Assembly: GCF_004212215.1 (NCBI RefSeq)
Contig: NZ_QVFV01000004.1
Coordinates: forward strand, 1 to 64,000
Source: Leptolyngbya iicbica LK
GTDB taxonomy: Bacteria; Cyanobacteriota; Cyanobacteriia; Phormidesmidales; Phormidesmidaceae
Direction of reading: 5' to 3'
DNA: 64,000 nucleotides
The notes below the pieces were generated by a model that saw only the letters and a list, made by a program, of their open reading frames with translations, was not told where the DNA came from and did not search any database. Each line of letters opens with the position of its first letter. Position 1 is the first letter of the stretch. A program made the translations under genes and the position numbers. Below, one piece after another: positions 26,033 to 36,071 of the stretch.

Positions 26033-28567
26033 ATGAGTGAAGTGCCCACTAACGATAAAACGCCGGATTGGAGTCGCTTACAGCGGGCGCTGATGGTGGA
26101 AGCTGAGCGGGGCTTCAATGATCTGGAGGGGCATCAGCAGCGGTTTAGTGAGTTTTTGCACGGCGAGTTGGCGTCGCCGCCGGAGCCGTTGTCAGAGGAC
26201 AAACGAGGCGTGTGGCGATCGCTGGCCGCCGATTACCGTCGCTATGGTGAAATGAGTTTTGCGGCCCGTCAGTACCTTGTCGCCGAAACCCGCAAGACCA
26301 TTTACGAAACCCAGAAGTCTTTAGAACAGGCCACACCCGCTGCCAAAACTCAAAAGTCCACGGCTAAGGCAGCTGCGGGGAAATCGTCTCGTGCGGGGAA
26401 TCAGAATAGTCAGGAAAAATCGGGGAGATCGCCCGCTACCCACTCGGCCTTTTCCAGCAAGACACCGCCGTTAGAGCAGCCCGTCACCTATCTGAAGGGC
26501 GTCGGGCCGAAGAATGCGGAACGGTTGGCAAAACTGGGCATTTTCACTGCGCTGGACTTGCTGCACTACTATCCCCGCGACTACATTAACTACGCCCAAC
26601 AGGTCGCCATTCGGGAGCTGCAGCCGGGGGAGACGGTGACCCTGGTGGGTACCGTGACGCGATCGACCTGCTTCAGCAGTCCTAAAAATCCCAATCTCAC
26701 GATTCAAGAATTGGTGCTCAAAGACTCCACTGGGCAACTGCGCATCACCAAATTCTGGCCGGGGAAGCGGTTTCGCAATGCGGGGTGGCAACAGGGGCAA
26801 AAGCGGAAGTATCCCACCGGGGCGATCGTCGCGGCATCGGGCCTGGTCAAGAAGAATAAATACGGCATCACCCTCGACAGCCCTGATTTGGAAGTGCTGG
26901 ATGGGCCGGATGGCGATCCCGAGTCGCTGACGGTGGGGCGCATTGTGCCCGTGTATCCGCTAACGGAGGGGGTGGGGGCGACGTTGGTGCGGCGGGCCGT
27001 TGCTTCTGCGATGCCCGCGGCCATTGAACTGGTCGATCCCCTGCCGGAAGCGATCCGTCAGGAATTTGGCCTGGTGCCGCTGCCCGTCGCGATCGCCCAC
27101 ATCCACTTTCCCAAGGACGAAGAAGGCTTGCAGGAAGCCCGCCATCGCCTGGTGTTTGATGAATTCTTTTATCTGCAACTGGGTCTGCTGCGCCGCCGCC
27201 AAGAACGGCGCAAAGAAGCCACATCGGTGATTTTGCCGCCCACCGGAGCGCTGATCGATCAGTTTTATGACAACCTGCCGTTTGCCTTTACGGGAGCGCA
27301 GCAGCGAGTCGTCAACGAAATTTTGACCGATATTCAACAGCCGACGCCGATGAATCGGCTGGTACAGGGCGATGTCGGTTCCGGTAAAACGGTGGTCGCC
27401 GTGGTGGCGATTTTGGCGGCCATCCAAGCCGGATACCAAGCAGCGCTGATGGCCCCGACGGAGGTGTTGGCCGAGCAGCACTATCGCAAACTAGTGGGCT
27501 GGTTCAACGCGCTGAATTTGCCCGTGGAGTTGCTCACGGGTTCCACGCGCACTGCCAAGCGCAAACAGATTCACAGCGAACTCTTGACGGGGGAACTGCC
27601 CCTGCTGGTGGGTACCCACGCCCTGATTGAAGATCCGGTGCAGTTTCAGCGGTTGGGCTTGGTGGCGATCGATGAACAGCATCGCTTTGGCGTGCAGCAG
27701 CGGGCGCGGCTCCAGCGCAAGGGCGACAATCCCCATGTGTTGACGCTGACAGCGACCCCGATTCCTCGGACGCTGGCGCTGACCCTGCACGGCGACTTAG
27801 AAGTGAGCCAGATTGATGAGTTGCCGCCGGGACGTAAAGCCATCAAAACGACCCTGCTGCGGGGCCGCGATCGCAACCACGCCTACGACCTGATTCGTCG
27901 CGAAATTGCCCAGAGGCGACAAGTCTACATTGTGCTGCCCCTGGTGGAAGAGTCGGAAAAGCTGGATTTGCGATCGGCGATCGACGAGCATCAGCGCCTG
28001 CAAGAAGTGATTTTTCCCGAATTCAAAGTCGGCCTACTCCACGGACGCATGTCCTCGGCGGAAAAAGACGACGCCATCAGCCAGTTCCGCGACGGCCATA
28101 CCCACATCCTGGTATCCACCACGGTGGTGGAAGTGGGGGTGGACGTGCCCAACGCCACCGTCATGCTGATCGAACATGCGGAACGGTTTGGCCTTTCCCA
28201 ACTGCACCAGTTGCGCGGTCGCGTCGGTCGGGGGGCAGCCCAGTCCTTCTGTCTATTGATGAGCAGCACCCGCAACGACCTGGCACTACAGCGACTCAAA
28301 GTGCTGGAAGACTCGCAAGACGGTTTCTTTATCTCGGAGATGGACATGCGCTTTCGGGGACCGGGGGAAGTGCTCGGCACTCGCCAATCGGGACTGCCGG
28401 ACTTTGCGCTGGCGAGCCTGGTGGCGGATCAAGATGCGCTGGCGATCGCCCGTAAAGCTGCCGAATCCTTAATCGAGCAAGACGCCGAACTAACCCATCT
28501 CCCAATCCTGCGCAAAGAGCTCCAGCGCCGCTATGAAAAGCTGATGGGCGGCGCAATTTTGACGTGA
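26033..28567 (+). CDS. recG: ATP-dependent DNA helicase RecG
   Basis: An 844-residue helicase that remodels stalled replication forks and branched DNA. An N-terminal extension of about 150 residues, partly low complexity (AKTQKSTAKAAAGKSSRAGN), is typical of cyanobacterial and plant RecG. The wedge/OB-fold domain starts at PVTYLKGVGPKNAERL. Walker A is GDVGSGKT (446-453), the Walker B variant is DEQH (547-550, in VAIDEQHRFGVQQR), then TATPIPRTLAL (motif III) and the C-terminal helicase motifs STTVVEVGVDVPNA and QLRGRVGRG. The RecG signature LGTRQSGLPDF follows. A terminator lies about 50 bp downstream. Confidence 0.97.
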   Translation: MSEVPTNDKTPDWSRLQRALMVEAERGFNDLEGHQQRFSEFLHGELASPPEPLSEDKRGVWRSLAADYRRYGEMSFAARQYLVAETRKTIYETQKSLEQATPAAKTQKSTAKAAAGKSSRAGNQNSQEKSGRSPATHSAFSSKTPPLEQPVTYLKGVGPKNAERLAKLGIFTALDLLHYYPRDYINYAQQVAIRELQPGETVTLVGTVTRSTCFSSPKNPNLTIQELVLKDSTGQLRITKFWPGKRFRNAGWQQGQKRKYPTGAIVAASGLVKKNKYGITLDSPDLEVLDGPDGDPESLTVGRIVPVYPLTEGVGATLVRRAVASAMPAAIELVDPLPEAIRQEFGLVPLPVAIAHIHFPKDEEGLQEARHRLVFDEFFYLQLGLLRRRQERRKEATSVILPPTGALIDQFYDNLPFAFTGAQQRVVNEILTDIQQPTPMNRLVQGDVGSGKTVVAVVAILAAIQAGYQAALMAPTEVLAEQHYRKLVGWFNALNLPVELLTGSTRTAKRKQIHSELLTGELPLLVGTHALIEDPVQFQRLGLVAIDEQHRFGVQQRARLQRKGDNPHVLTLTATPIPRTLALTLHGDLEVSQIDELPPGRKAIKTTLLRGRDRNHAYDLIRREIAQRRQVYIVLPLVEESEKLDLRSAIDEHQRLQEVIFPEFKVGLLHGRMSSAEKDDAISQFRDGHTHILVSTTVVEVGVDVPNATVMLIEHAERFGLSQLHQLRGRVGRGAAQSFCLLMSSTRNDLALQRLKVLEDSQDGFFISEMDMRFRGPGEVLGTRQSGLPDFALASLVADQDALAIARKAAESLIEQDAELTHLPILRKELQRRYEKLMGGAILT

Positions 28568-28617
28568 AGTAAGCTGTTAAGCCTTTAGTTTGCATAGTGG
28601 ATTCAGTTTCAGGTGCG

Positions 28618-28654
28618 GTTGGACAGGCGAGGACGCCTATCCAACGAGTTTTTT
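28618..28654 (+). terminator. Predicted intrinsic terminator of recG
   Basis: Stem GTTGGACAGGCG / CGCCTATCCAAC (one non-Watson-Crick pair) with a tetraloop AGGA, followed by GAGTTTTTT. Confidence 0.8.
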
Positions 28655-28782
28655 CTGATATCCCAATACGCAAAGTAGGTGGGTTTTAGCGGAACTTCGG
28701 ACGCTCCAGGGTTCACGCCATGACTGTGACGTTGAGCGACGCCCAGCGGTTAAACTATGAGAAGACGTAACAAAATGTAAAC

Positions 28783-30294
28783 ATGGTCGCGGGACATTCC
28801 AAACAAGAGCGAGTCGTTGTGATTGGTGGGGGCATTGGGGGGCTCACCGCCGCTGCCCTGTTGGCTCATCGCGGCTATGACGTCATCACCTTTGACCAAG
28901 CGATCGTGCCCGGTGGCTGTGCCTCCACCTTTCGGCGGCGCGGCTTTACCTTTGATGTCGGTGCGACTCAGGTGGCCGGACTGGAACCGGGCGGCATTCA
29001 CCACGAGATTTTTGCCGAACTCGACATCCCCCTGCCCGCCGCCACCCATTGCGATCCGGCCTGTGCAGTGTATCTGCCGGGTGAGTCGGAGGCGATTTCC
29101 GTCTGGCGCGATCGCCAGGCATGGCAAGCTGAGCGGCAGCGGCAGTTTCCCGGCAGTGAGCCGTTCTGGCAGTTGCTCAACACGCTCTTTCAGGCGAGCT
29201 GGCGTTTTCAAGGACGGGAGCCCGTGTTGCCGCCGCGTAATGCGTGGGATGTGTGGCAGTTGGTGTCAGCGGTGCGACCCGATACGTTGGTGACTGCGCC
29301 ATTCACCTTCTCCACTGTCGGGCAGTTGCTGAAAGCATTTGGATTAGCCAGCGATCGCCGCCTCAAGACCTTTTTAGATATGCAGCTCAAGCTGTATTCC
29401 CAGGTCAACGCCGACGAAACTGCCCTGCTGTATGCCGCCACCGCTCTCGGCGTCTCGCAAGCCCCGCAGGGACTCTTTCACCTCGAAGGCAGTATGCAGG
29501 TGTTGAGCGATCGCCTTGTCGCCGCATTGGAACGGGATGGCGGCAAACTCTTGATGCGCCACAGCGTTGAACAGATTCATACCCAAAACAACCAGGTCAC
29601 TGGCGTCACCGTGCGCAGTCAAAAAACGGGCCAAACCTGGACCGAACCCGCCGACATTGTGGTGGGCAATGTGACGGTGCAAAGCTTGGTAAAACTGCTC
29701 GGTGACGACGCCCCTCAAGGCTATCGCCAACGAGTGGAAAAGCTAGAGGATTCTTCGGGAGCCTTCGTGGTTTATCTCGGCGTGGATCAGGCCGCGATTC
29801 CCGCCGACTGTCCGCCCCATCTGCAATTTTTGTATGACTACGACGCTCCCATTGGCGAAAATAATTCGCTGTTTGTCTCGGTCAGCCGTCCCGGCGATGG
29901 CCGCGCTCCAGATGGCAAGGCGACGATTATTGCTTCTTCGTTCACCGACTTAACCCAGTGGCAGCAGGCCGATGACTATGCCGCGCTGAAACAGCAATAC
30001 ACCGACACCGCGATCGCGCGCCTCGGCCAATTTTTTGATCTGCGGCCCGATCATTTGGTGCATGTCGAGGCCGGGACTCCCCGTACATTTGAGCGGTTTA
30101 CGGCGCGCGATCGCGGCGCGGTGGGTGGCCTGGGCATGCGCGTCAGCACCTTCGGCCCCTTCGGTTTTGCCAACCGCACCCCCTTCCAAAACCTGTGGCT
30201 CGTAGGTGACTGCACCCATCCCGGCGAGGGCACCGCGGGAGTCAGCTACTCCGCCCAAACCGCCGTCCGCCAAATCGAAGCCTGGTTGCGCTAA
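28783..30294 (+). CDS. crtD: Carotenoid C-3',4' desaturase, CrtD type
   Basis: A 503-residue FAD oxidoreductase of the phytoene-desaturase/CrtISO superfamily. The FAD fold is VVVIGGGIGGLTAAALLAHRGYDV. The segments VPGGCASTFRRRGFTFDVGATQVAGLEPGG and GRAPDGKATIIASS, and the C-terminal WLVGDCTHPGEGTAGVSYSAQTAVRQIEAWLR, match the cyanobacterial CrtD group that adds the 3',4' double bond during myxol glycoside (myxoxanthophyll) synthesis. CrtH and CrtO relatives share the fold, so the exact reaction is moderately certain. Myxoxanthophyll is made in the cell and placed in cytoplasmic and outer membranes. The gene stands alone. Confidence 0.85.
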   Translation: MVAGHSKQERVVVIGGGIGGLTAAALLAHRGYDVITFDQAIVPGGCASTFRRRGFTFDVGATQVAGLEPGGIHHEIFAELDIPLPAATHCDPACAVYLPGESEAISVWRDRQAWQAERQRQFPGSEPFWQLLNTLFQASWRFQGREPVLPPRNAWDVWQLVSAVRPDTLVTAPFTFSTVGQLLKAFGLASDRRLKTFLDMQLKLYSQVNADETALLYAATALGVSQAPQGLFHLEGSMQVLSDRLVAALERDGGKLLMRHSVEQIHTQNNQVTGVTVRSQKTGQTWTEPADIVVGNVTVQSLVKLLGDDAPQGYRQRVEKLEDSSGAFVVYLGVDQAAIPADCPPHLQFLYDYDAPIGENNSLFVSVSRPGDGRAPDGKATIIASSFTDLTQWQQADDYAALKQQYTDTAIARLGQFFDLRPDHLVHVEAGTPRTFERFTARDRGAVGGLGMRVSTFGPFGFANRTPFQNLWLVGDCTHPGEGTAGVSYSAQTAVRQIEAWLR

Positions 30295-30808
30295 AGGGGC
30301 ACGAGGGCCGGTCATCAATTAATTCCAGTAACCTTGCGACCAGCCTTGCTACGCCTGCCCTCGTTAGATTAACTGGGCGCTGTTTGCCACAGCGGTAAAG
30401 GTCATTCGGACGATTGAGTGTTGGGTTTCACTAAGTTTTATGCCTCACTCATTACATTGGGAAACCTTTTAGAAAGGAATGAAATGATTAACTTGAGGTG
30501 TATGAAGGCATGAGCGGCACGGATGATGTTAGTAACGCTGCCGGCCCCAATCCAGACCCTCATCACAGGTCTGAATCATGATCACCGGAGATCAAAAATT
30601 AGGTGGCATTGGCGACATAGCTGTGCGCCAGCAAGTAGAGGTAGATGATGCTGAATAAGCCCACACAACATTCACCAAAGCAATCCCAAGCCCATCAGTC
30701 ACGAGTTGAAAAATCGAATTGGGCGTCATGTCGCGCTACTTGCTGGCGCGAGGTGCGTCTCAACCCCTGACGCTCGAATGCGCACCTCACTAGATAGGGA
30801 AACGTCAG
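30295..30808. other. Intergenic region before the PAS-GGDEF-EAL gene
   Basis: About 515 bp without a supported gene. An imperfect hairpin (AGGTGCG at 30749-30755 pairing with CGCACCT at 30780-30786) lies about 25 bp upstream of the next start codon and could influence its leader. Otherwise nothing was recognised. Confidence 0.4.
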
Positions 30809-33670
30809 ATGTCTGAAAGATTGACCTATGAAGAGTTGGAGCAGCGAGTGCGGGCGCTGGAAGCGAGCCAAACCCTGCGATCGCAAAGCCTGATGGGTGA
30901 ATTGCTCGAAAGCATACAGGCTGGGGTCGTGGTTCATGACGGGAACGGCACTGTCATCAACAGCAATACGATCGCGCAGAGCATGCTCGGCCTCACCAGC
31001 GAACAGATGTTGGGCAAGGAGTTGACTGATCCGGCTTGGACATTTTTGCGCGAAGACGGCAGTCCATTACCCGTTGAGGAATACCCTGCGGCGCGGGTGC
31101 TTGCGACGCAAAAAACCGTTCATAACTTGGTAGTCGGCATTCAGCATGGCCCCACCGCCGAACCCATTTGGGTCCTTAATTCGGCGCATCCTGAGTTTGA
31201 TGAAACTGGCCACCTCTGCCAAATTGTGACCACCTTTATGGACATTAGTCCCCTGAAAAAAGGTGAGGAACAATATCGCAACTTGTTCGAGAATATGATG
31301 CACGAGGTCCATCTCTGGCAGCTCGTGCGGGATGAGCAAGGGGCGATTCAGACCTGGCGATTGTTGGAGGCCAATCCTGCGGCGCTCAACGCCTGGGGCA
31401 AAAAACGTTCTGAAGTGGTCGGCAAAACGACCAATGAAATCTTTGCCTATGATGCAACGGCACAGTTCATGCCGATTGTGCAAAAGATTTTTGCAGAGGG
31501 CAAACCCTACACCTGGGAAGCCTATTTCCCCCCCACTGATCAGTTCTTCCACATGACCAGTGTTCCCTTTGGGGAATATTTCATGAGCACCGGGGTAGAC
31601 ATTACTCAGCGCAAGCAGATACAACTTGCTCTGGAACAAGAACTCCTGCTGAGTAAAACCCTGTTTAACGTCTCGATTGACGGCATTGTGCTGTTGAACC
31701 ATCAGGGCAATGTCTTGCAAGCCAGTCACAGCTTTGCCCAGATGCTCGGCTATTCCCTGGCAGAAACTGGCACCCTGAATGTGGTGGATTGGGATGCCCA
31801 GTTTTCCCGGGCAGAATTACAGGCCATTCTTGAAGATGAAGTGCTTTTGCCACCTCGGTTTGAAACGCAGCATCGTCGTCAGGATGGTTCGGTCTGTGAT
31901 GTGGAAATCAGCTACAGCCGCGAAGTCCTGAATGGTGAGGCTGTCCATTTCTGTATTTGTCGGGATGTTAGTGACCGTAAGCAGGCCGAGGCCGAGCGTA
32001 ATCGGCTGCTGGCTGTCCTGGAAGCCAGCCTCAACGAAATTTATCTGTTCTGGAGTGACACGCTCAAGTTTGAGTATGCGAATCAGGGCGCATTAGAAAA
32101 CCTGGGCTACTCGCTGGAACAGCTCCAGCAAAAAACACCCCTCGATATTATGCCGGAGCTATCAGCGCCTGAATTGGCACAGCAACTCACGCCCTTGCGG
32201 CAAGATCAGGTCTCGAAGTTGCATTTTGAAACCGTGCATCAGCGGGCTGATGGTAGTTGCTATCCGGTCGATGTCTATCTACAGACCACCCACTATGGCG
32301 GTCAGCCAGCGTTTTTGGCGATCGCGTTGGATATCAGCGATCGCAAACGGGCTGAGGCCCAACTCATCCACCAGGCATTGCACGATAGCCTGACTGACTT
32401 GCCCAATCGCACGTTGTTAAACGATCGGCTGGAACTTGCCCTCAAACGGGCGCAGCAGTCGGCGACTTACCAATTTGCGGTGTTGTTTCTGGACTTGGAT
32501 CAGTTCAAAGTCGTCAACGACAGCCTGGGGCACCAAGTTGGCGATGAGTTGTTAATTCATGTGGCCCAGAAGCTGCAAACCATTATTCGTCCGGCGGATA
32601 TTGCGGCTCGACCCGGCGGCGATGAGTTTGTCATCTTGTTAGAGCATCTGTCTGACCTGCAGGCTGCGACTCAAATTGCCGAGCGCATTCTGGCCGATTT
32701 CGAACACCCGATCGCAATGTCAGACCACAGTATTTTCATCACCACAAGTATTGGGCTGGTTTGGGGCGATCGTCACTACAACGAGGCATCGAGCTTGCTC
32801 CGAGATGCAGATATTGCGCTTTATCGGGCCAAGGCTGCCGGACGCGGCGGTTACGCCATTTTTGATGGGGACATGCACGTCCAGGCCATGAAACGCATGC
32901 AACTAGAGCATGACTTACGGGTCGCTGTGGCTCAGCAAGTTTTTGCGCTGCATTATCAACCGATTGTTGATCTCAAGACGCAGCAAATCACGGGATTTGA
33001 GGCCCTGATCCGTTGGGACCATCCGACTCGGGGGTTTATCTCGCCAGACGAGTTTATCCCCGTTGCTGAAGAAACTGGGATGATCGCGCCCATCAGTCGC
33101 TGGGTGTTGCAGACGGCCTGTGAGCAAGCGGCGCAATGGCGTTCTCAGTGGCCTCACCGTCATCACTTGCGCATGAGCATCAACCTCTCGGGATACGATT
33201 TGCGACAGGCGACCCTGGTGGAAACCGTTCAACACGTATTAACGCAAACACAGTTGCCAGCGCATATCCTCACGCTAGAGATTACGGAGAGCATGCTCAT
33301 TGAGGATATTGAAACGGCCATTGAGCGCTTGCTACAACTGCAGGAATTAGGCGTGCGGATCAGTATTGATGACTTTGGCACCGGCTATTCTTCCCTCAGT
33401 TATCTCTACAACCTGCCGGCCAACTATCTCAAAATTGACAAGTCTTTTGTCAGCCAGATGCAGCTGGGCAACACGAACTACAAAATTGTGGAGGCGGTAG
33501 TCACGCTGAGTGATCAGCTAGGGCTCGCGGCGATCGCGGAAGGCATTGAAACGCCTCAACAACTCAACTGGCTGGAAGCGCTGGGGTGTGAACTCGGTCA
33601 AGGTTATTTGCTGTCTCGACCACTATCAACCGAAGCCGCCACGGCACTTTTGTCAGCACAGTCCACTTAA
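30809..33670 (+). CDS. Multi-PAS GGDEF-EAL protein (cyclic-di-GMP turnover)
   Basis: A 953-residue cytoplasmic signalling protein. A short N-terminal coiled coil (SERLTYEELEQRVRALEA) leads to four PAS-type sensor modules (about 30-150, 155-270, 275-400, 405-525). The GGDEF domain has an intact active site (RPGGDEF, GGDEF at 603-607) and so may make c-di-GMP. The EAL domain starts FEALIRW (EAL at 731-733) and keeps SIDDFGTGYSSL and the loop of active phosphodiesterases, so hydrolysis is also likely. PAS input selects the balance; the ligand is unknown, since no heme or flavin signature is obvious. No membrane segment was seen. It has no operon partners. Alternative: only one of the two catalytic domains may be active in vivo. 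Confidence 0.95.
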   Translation: MSERLTYEELEQRVRALEASQTLRSQSLMGELLESIQAGVVVHDGNGTVINSNTIAQSMLGLTSEQMLGKELTDPAWTFLREDGSPLPVEEYPAARVLATQKTVHNLVVGIQHGPTAEPIWVLNSAHPEFDETGHLCQIVTTFMDISPLKKGEEQYRNLFENMMHEVHLWQLVRDEQGAIQTWRLLEANPAALNAWGKKRSEVVGKTTNEIFAYDATAQFMPIVQKIFAEGKPYTWEAYFPPTDQFFHMTSVPFGEYFMSTGVDITQRKQIQLALEQELLLSKTLFNVSIDGIVLLNHQGNVLQASHSFAQMLGYSLAETGTLNVVDWDAQFSRAELQAILEDEVLLPPRFETQHRRQDGSVCDVEISYSREVLNGEAVHFCICRDVSDRKQAEAERNRLLAVLEASLNEIYLFWSDTLKFEYANQGALENLGYSLEQLQQKTPLDIMPELSAPELAQQLTPLRQDQVSKLHFETVHQRADGSCYPVDVYLQTTHYGGQPAFLAIALDISDRKRAEAQLIHQALHDSLTDLPNRTLLNDRLELALKRAQQSATYQFAVLFLDLDQFKVVNDSLGHQVGDELLIHVAQKLQTIIRPADIAARPGGDEFVILLEHLSDLQAATQIAERILADFEHPIAMSDHSIFITTSIGLVWGDRHYNEASSLLRDADIALYRAKAAGRGGYAIFDGDMHVQAMKRMQLEHDLRVAVAQQVFALHYQPIVDLKTQQITGFEALIRWDHPTRGFISPDEFIPVAEETGMIAPISRWVLQTACEQAAQWRSQWPHRHHLRMSINLSGYDLRQATLVETVQHVLTQTQLPAHILTLEITESMLIEDIETAIERLLQLQELGVRISIDDFGTGYSSLSYLYNLPANYLKIDKSFVSQMQLGNTNYKIVEAVVTLSDQLGLAAIAEGIETPQQLNWLEALGCELGQGYLLSRPLSTEAATALLSAQST

Positions 33671-33739
33671 ATCGACAACGCTGCGGTCTGGTGTTTGACT
33701 TGTCTGTCGTTGTTGACCAGCGCTACTTGTGGGGGGCAG

Positions 33740-34711
33740 CTACAGTAAAGCCTCTTGTTCAACGATCACGCGACTGAGATCAAGATTGGGGTTGGGGTCG
33801 CCATTCACCGTCAAATACCCTAAATCCAATAAAAACGACTCTAGCGCCTCAGGATAGTCAGCAAATGTGCCGATCTCTTCACCATCGGTGCTGTATTCCG
33901 TCAGGCCCCAAGTATCGGTGTCATCGTAATGGGCCAGCATGTAGTCCCAGCCAGACTCATATTCACCCATGAGAATTTTTTGGCCCACATATCCGGCCAA
34001 GATGCTATTTGCCCCCAGGCCAGGGTGATCGCGCGTATGTTCGTACATGGTGTAGGCGGTCGATCGCAGTCGGTCAGGAAATTGTCGCGTTGTGTCAATC
34101 AGGGAACCGTTGCGAAACGTGAGAAAAATATTCGGCGGCCAAGAACTCGCATAGCTGCCGAAAGCGTACAAAAATCGCTGGTCAGCACTCAAAAATTCGC
34201 TGTAGCCATCACCATCCAAATCTTCAAAGCCACCCGCTCCCGCCGCATCTAATGGATAGGTCAAGGTGCGATGCAGGCGATCGCCCTGCGCCGAGTAAAT
34301 GGTGTAGATACTGCAACAGTGAGCTCCGCCCGTATAGCGATGAAAAATGACCTCAGGCACCCCATCGGGATCAAGATTTTGCAAGCTAAAGTCAGCAAAC
34401 CGAAAATCAACTTCTTGACGCACTTGGGTCTGAAATTCGTCGTTGACATAGACCTCATAGGTCAAATATTGCGTTTCACCCGTGTCGTAATTGAGGGGAT
34501 CAAACTCAATAATGATGACTTTGGTCGGGCCAGCGGTTAATGCTTGATTCCGCAGCGGCATCTCCCCTAATTCCAGTGTTGCCAGTGGCTCGGCTTGGGT
34601 GGGGGTGCCGATGGTGAGGGCGATCGCACTGCCCATTACCAGTGTCGCAACCGTCGACCAGCTTGACTGATGCGAGTATCCATTGGGCTGATTCAAGGTG
34701 ATCCCTGTCAT
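33740..34711 (-). CDS. Secreted protein of unknown function with FG-GAP-like segment
   Basis: A 323-residue protein. A hydrophobic segment (about 18-38, STVATLVMGSAIALTIGTPTQA) forms a signal peptide. The mature part is beta-rich. It has the segment VPEVIFHRYTGGAHCCSIYTIY and a calcium-type loop EDLDGDGYSEFL, as in FG-GAP/VCBS proteins that extend into the periplasm or outside. The C-terminal region is acidic and unassigned. No enzyme motif is present. The gene stands alone; the upstream region (34712-35243) carries an 8-bp inverted repeat. Confidence 0.75.
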   Translation of the reverse strand: MTGITLNQPNGYSHQSSWSTVATLVMGSAIALTIGTPTQAEPLATLELGEMPLRNQALTAGPTKVIIIEFDPLNYDTGETQYLTYEVYVNDEFQTQVRQEVDFRFADFSLQNLDPDGVPEVIFHRYTGGAHCCSIYTIYSAQGDRLHRTLTYPLDAAGAGGFEDLDGDGYSEFLSADQRFLYAFGSYASSWPPNIFLTFRNGSLIDTTRQFPDRLRSTAYTMYEHTRDHPGLGANSILAGYVGQKILMGEYESGWDYMLAHYDDTDTWGLTEYSTDGEEIGTFADYPEALESFLLDLGYLTVNGDPNPNLDLSRVIVEQEALL

Positions 34712-35243
34712 GCTGGTTTCTCTCCGTCGTCGTCAACTATTTTCAGGTTACTGATGGATCAAGCTTCTCACTACGACAAAATCATTCCGGGAACTTGCTG
34801 CAAGTTTTTAGCAATTGGCCTTAACTGTCTGCCGTCATCGGTTGAATGATCTTGAGTAATCTTGTGGCCATTAAGCAAGGAGATCAATTTTGCTTAACGG
34901 TACGACAGCACTCTGTCGAAATCGCATCGTACATGAACTGCAAATTTGTAATCTTTAGTAGAAATCTCGAAAAAATTGTTGCATTCTAGGCATTTTGTTG
35001 CATCCTTTTATAGGAGATGTTGGCTTCTGTGAATGGCACTTTTTCATAGGTGCGATCGCTAATGTTGACCAACGCTAGTGACCCGATCTACTTGAAACAT
35101 TCTCGTCAGACAGGCAATACTGCTGGCCTGGGTGATCTGCCCGCCACGAGCAATGATGATCTGGAGACTTGGTTGAGCAACCGAGAGGGCAACATCTGCA
35201 AGTGGCATCAAGGTGAAATCACGCTGAGTTCAGGACAATTGCG
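34712..35243. promoter_or_regulatory. Divergent intergenic region with an 8-bp inverted repeat
   Basis: About 530 bp between divergent genes. TTAAGCAA (34871-34878) and TTGCTTAA (34890-34897) form a perfect inverted repeat with an 11-bp spacer, of a size that could bind a dimeric regulator. A plus-strand frame at 35050-35370 begins sensibly (MLTNASDPIYLKHSRQ from 35062) but overlaps the next gene by 126 bp; I could not decide whether it is translated. Confidence 0.4.
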
Positions 35244-35957
35244 ATGGCCCCAAAATCCACTTCCCTCGATTTGCCCGCTTTCATCACTGCCGCGACAGCG
35301 ACGGCTAAAGCGACTCAGCGCGATCACCTGCCGGATGCGACCCCAACTGCTTCGGTGTCTTATGCGGTAAAACAGTCGGCTTCAGCAGAGCAAGCCGCTT
35401 TACCTTTGCTCCCTCGTGCCCAGCGTCCGAGCTTTAGCAGCCACCGCAATGACGCCAATGCGGCCCTTGCCCTCGATCTATTGGCAGACGTGCAGGGGGC
35501 GATCGTCGGTTGGCATCAAGCTCTGCGCGATATTCTGCTCGAAATTCAAGCACTGTATATGTCTGGCCCCATCGTGGATGGCTGGTTAGAATCCACCAAC
35601 CGTCAGACGAATCAAACCGCTCTGGACGAACACGCTGCGATTTTGCGCCACGGCGACCCTGAGCAGGTGGCCGCATATGTGGAAAAACTGGCACAACAGG
35701 CCCAAGCCGACGCCACAACCCAAGGGACCCAATATCGCTTATGTACCCTGGATGCCGAGGGCCAAATGCAGTGTGAAGATTGTCCACCCGATCAGCTAGG
35801 GGTAATTAGTCAGGCGATCGCCCGTAATCAAAAACTGCGTCAGCTAGTGAGTCAAAAGCAATATCTCGAAGCCAAACTTAAGCGGGCTGCCGAAGCACTT
35901 GAGGTCACCCGCAAAGCGCTGGATATTCGCCATGATCCTGGCTCTGCGGCCAGTTAG
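35244..35957 (+). CDS. Conserved cyanobacterial protein of unknown function
   Basis: A 237-residue cytoplasmic protein. The N-terminal 70 residues are Ala/Thr-rich and probably disordered. The remainder is helical: LALDLLADVQGAIVGWHQALRDILLEIQALYMSGPIVDGWLES, then a small Cys pair (LCTLDAEGQMQCEDCPPDQLG), then a coiled coil (NQKLRQLVSQKQYLEAKLKRAAEALEV). The two-strand segment with Cys residues may bind metal. No signal peptide. The start is uncertain because the N-terminal part is low complexity. A hairpin at 36009-36037 ends the transcript and is shared with convergent typA. Confidence 0.7.
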   Translation: MAPKSTSLDLPAFITAATATAKATQRDHLPDATPTASVSYAVKQSASAEQAALPLLPRAQRPSFSSHRNDANAALALDLLADVQGAIVGWHQALRDILLEIQALYMSGPIVDGWLESTNRQTNQTALDEHAAILRHGDPEQVAAYVEKLAQQAQADATTQGTQYRLCTLDAEGQMQCEDCPPDQLGVISQAIARNQKLRQLVSQKQYLEAKLKRAAEALEVTRKALDIRHDPGSAAS

Positions 35958-36008
35958 GGGAATTAGTCAGGCGATCGCGCTCTTCATCTCTAGGCTACAA
36001 AATATGAA

Positions 36009-36037
36009 ACCGGGAAGGAGCTTAGCCCCTTCCCGGT
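36009..36037. terminator. Bidirectional hairpin between convergent genes
   Basis: A perfect 10-bp stem ACCGGGAAGG (36009-36018) / CCTTCCCGGT (36028-36037). On the minus strand it is followed by a T-rich segment, so it probably terminates typA; on the plus strand it follows the 35244-35957 gene. Confidence 0.7.
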
Positions 36038-36071
36038 CTGCATCTGATGGGTGAGTTGCGGGTATCGACCC

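Noticed and set aside
35062-35370. Plus-strand open frame upstream of and overlapping the 35244-35957 gene
   Set aside because: The first 60 codons look plausible, but it overlaps the better-supported gene by 126 bp in another frame and its end is out-of-frame copy of that gene.
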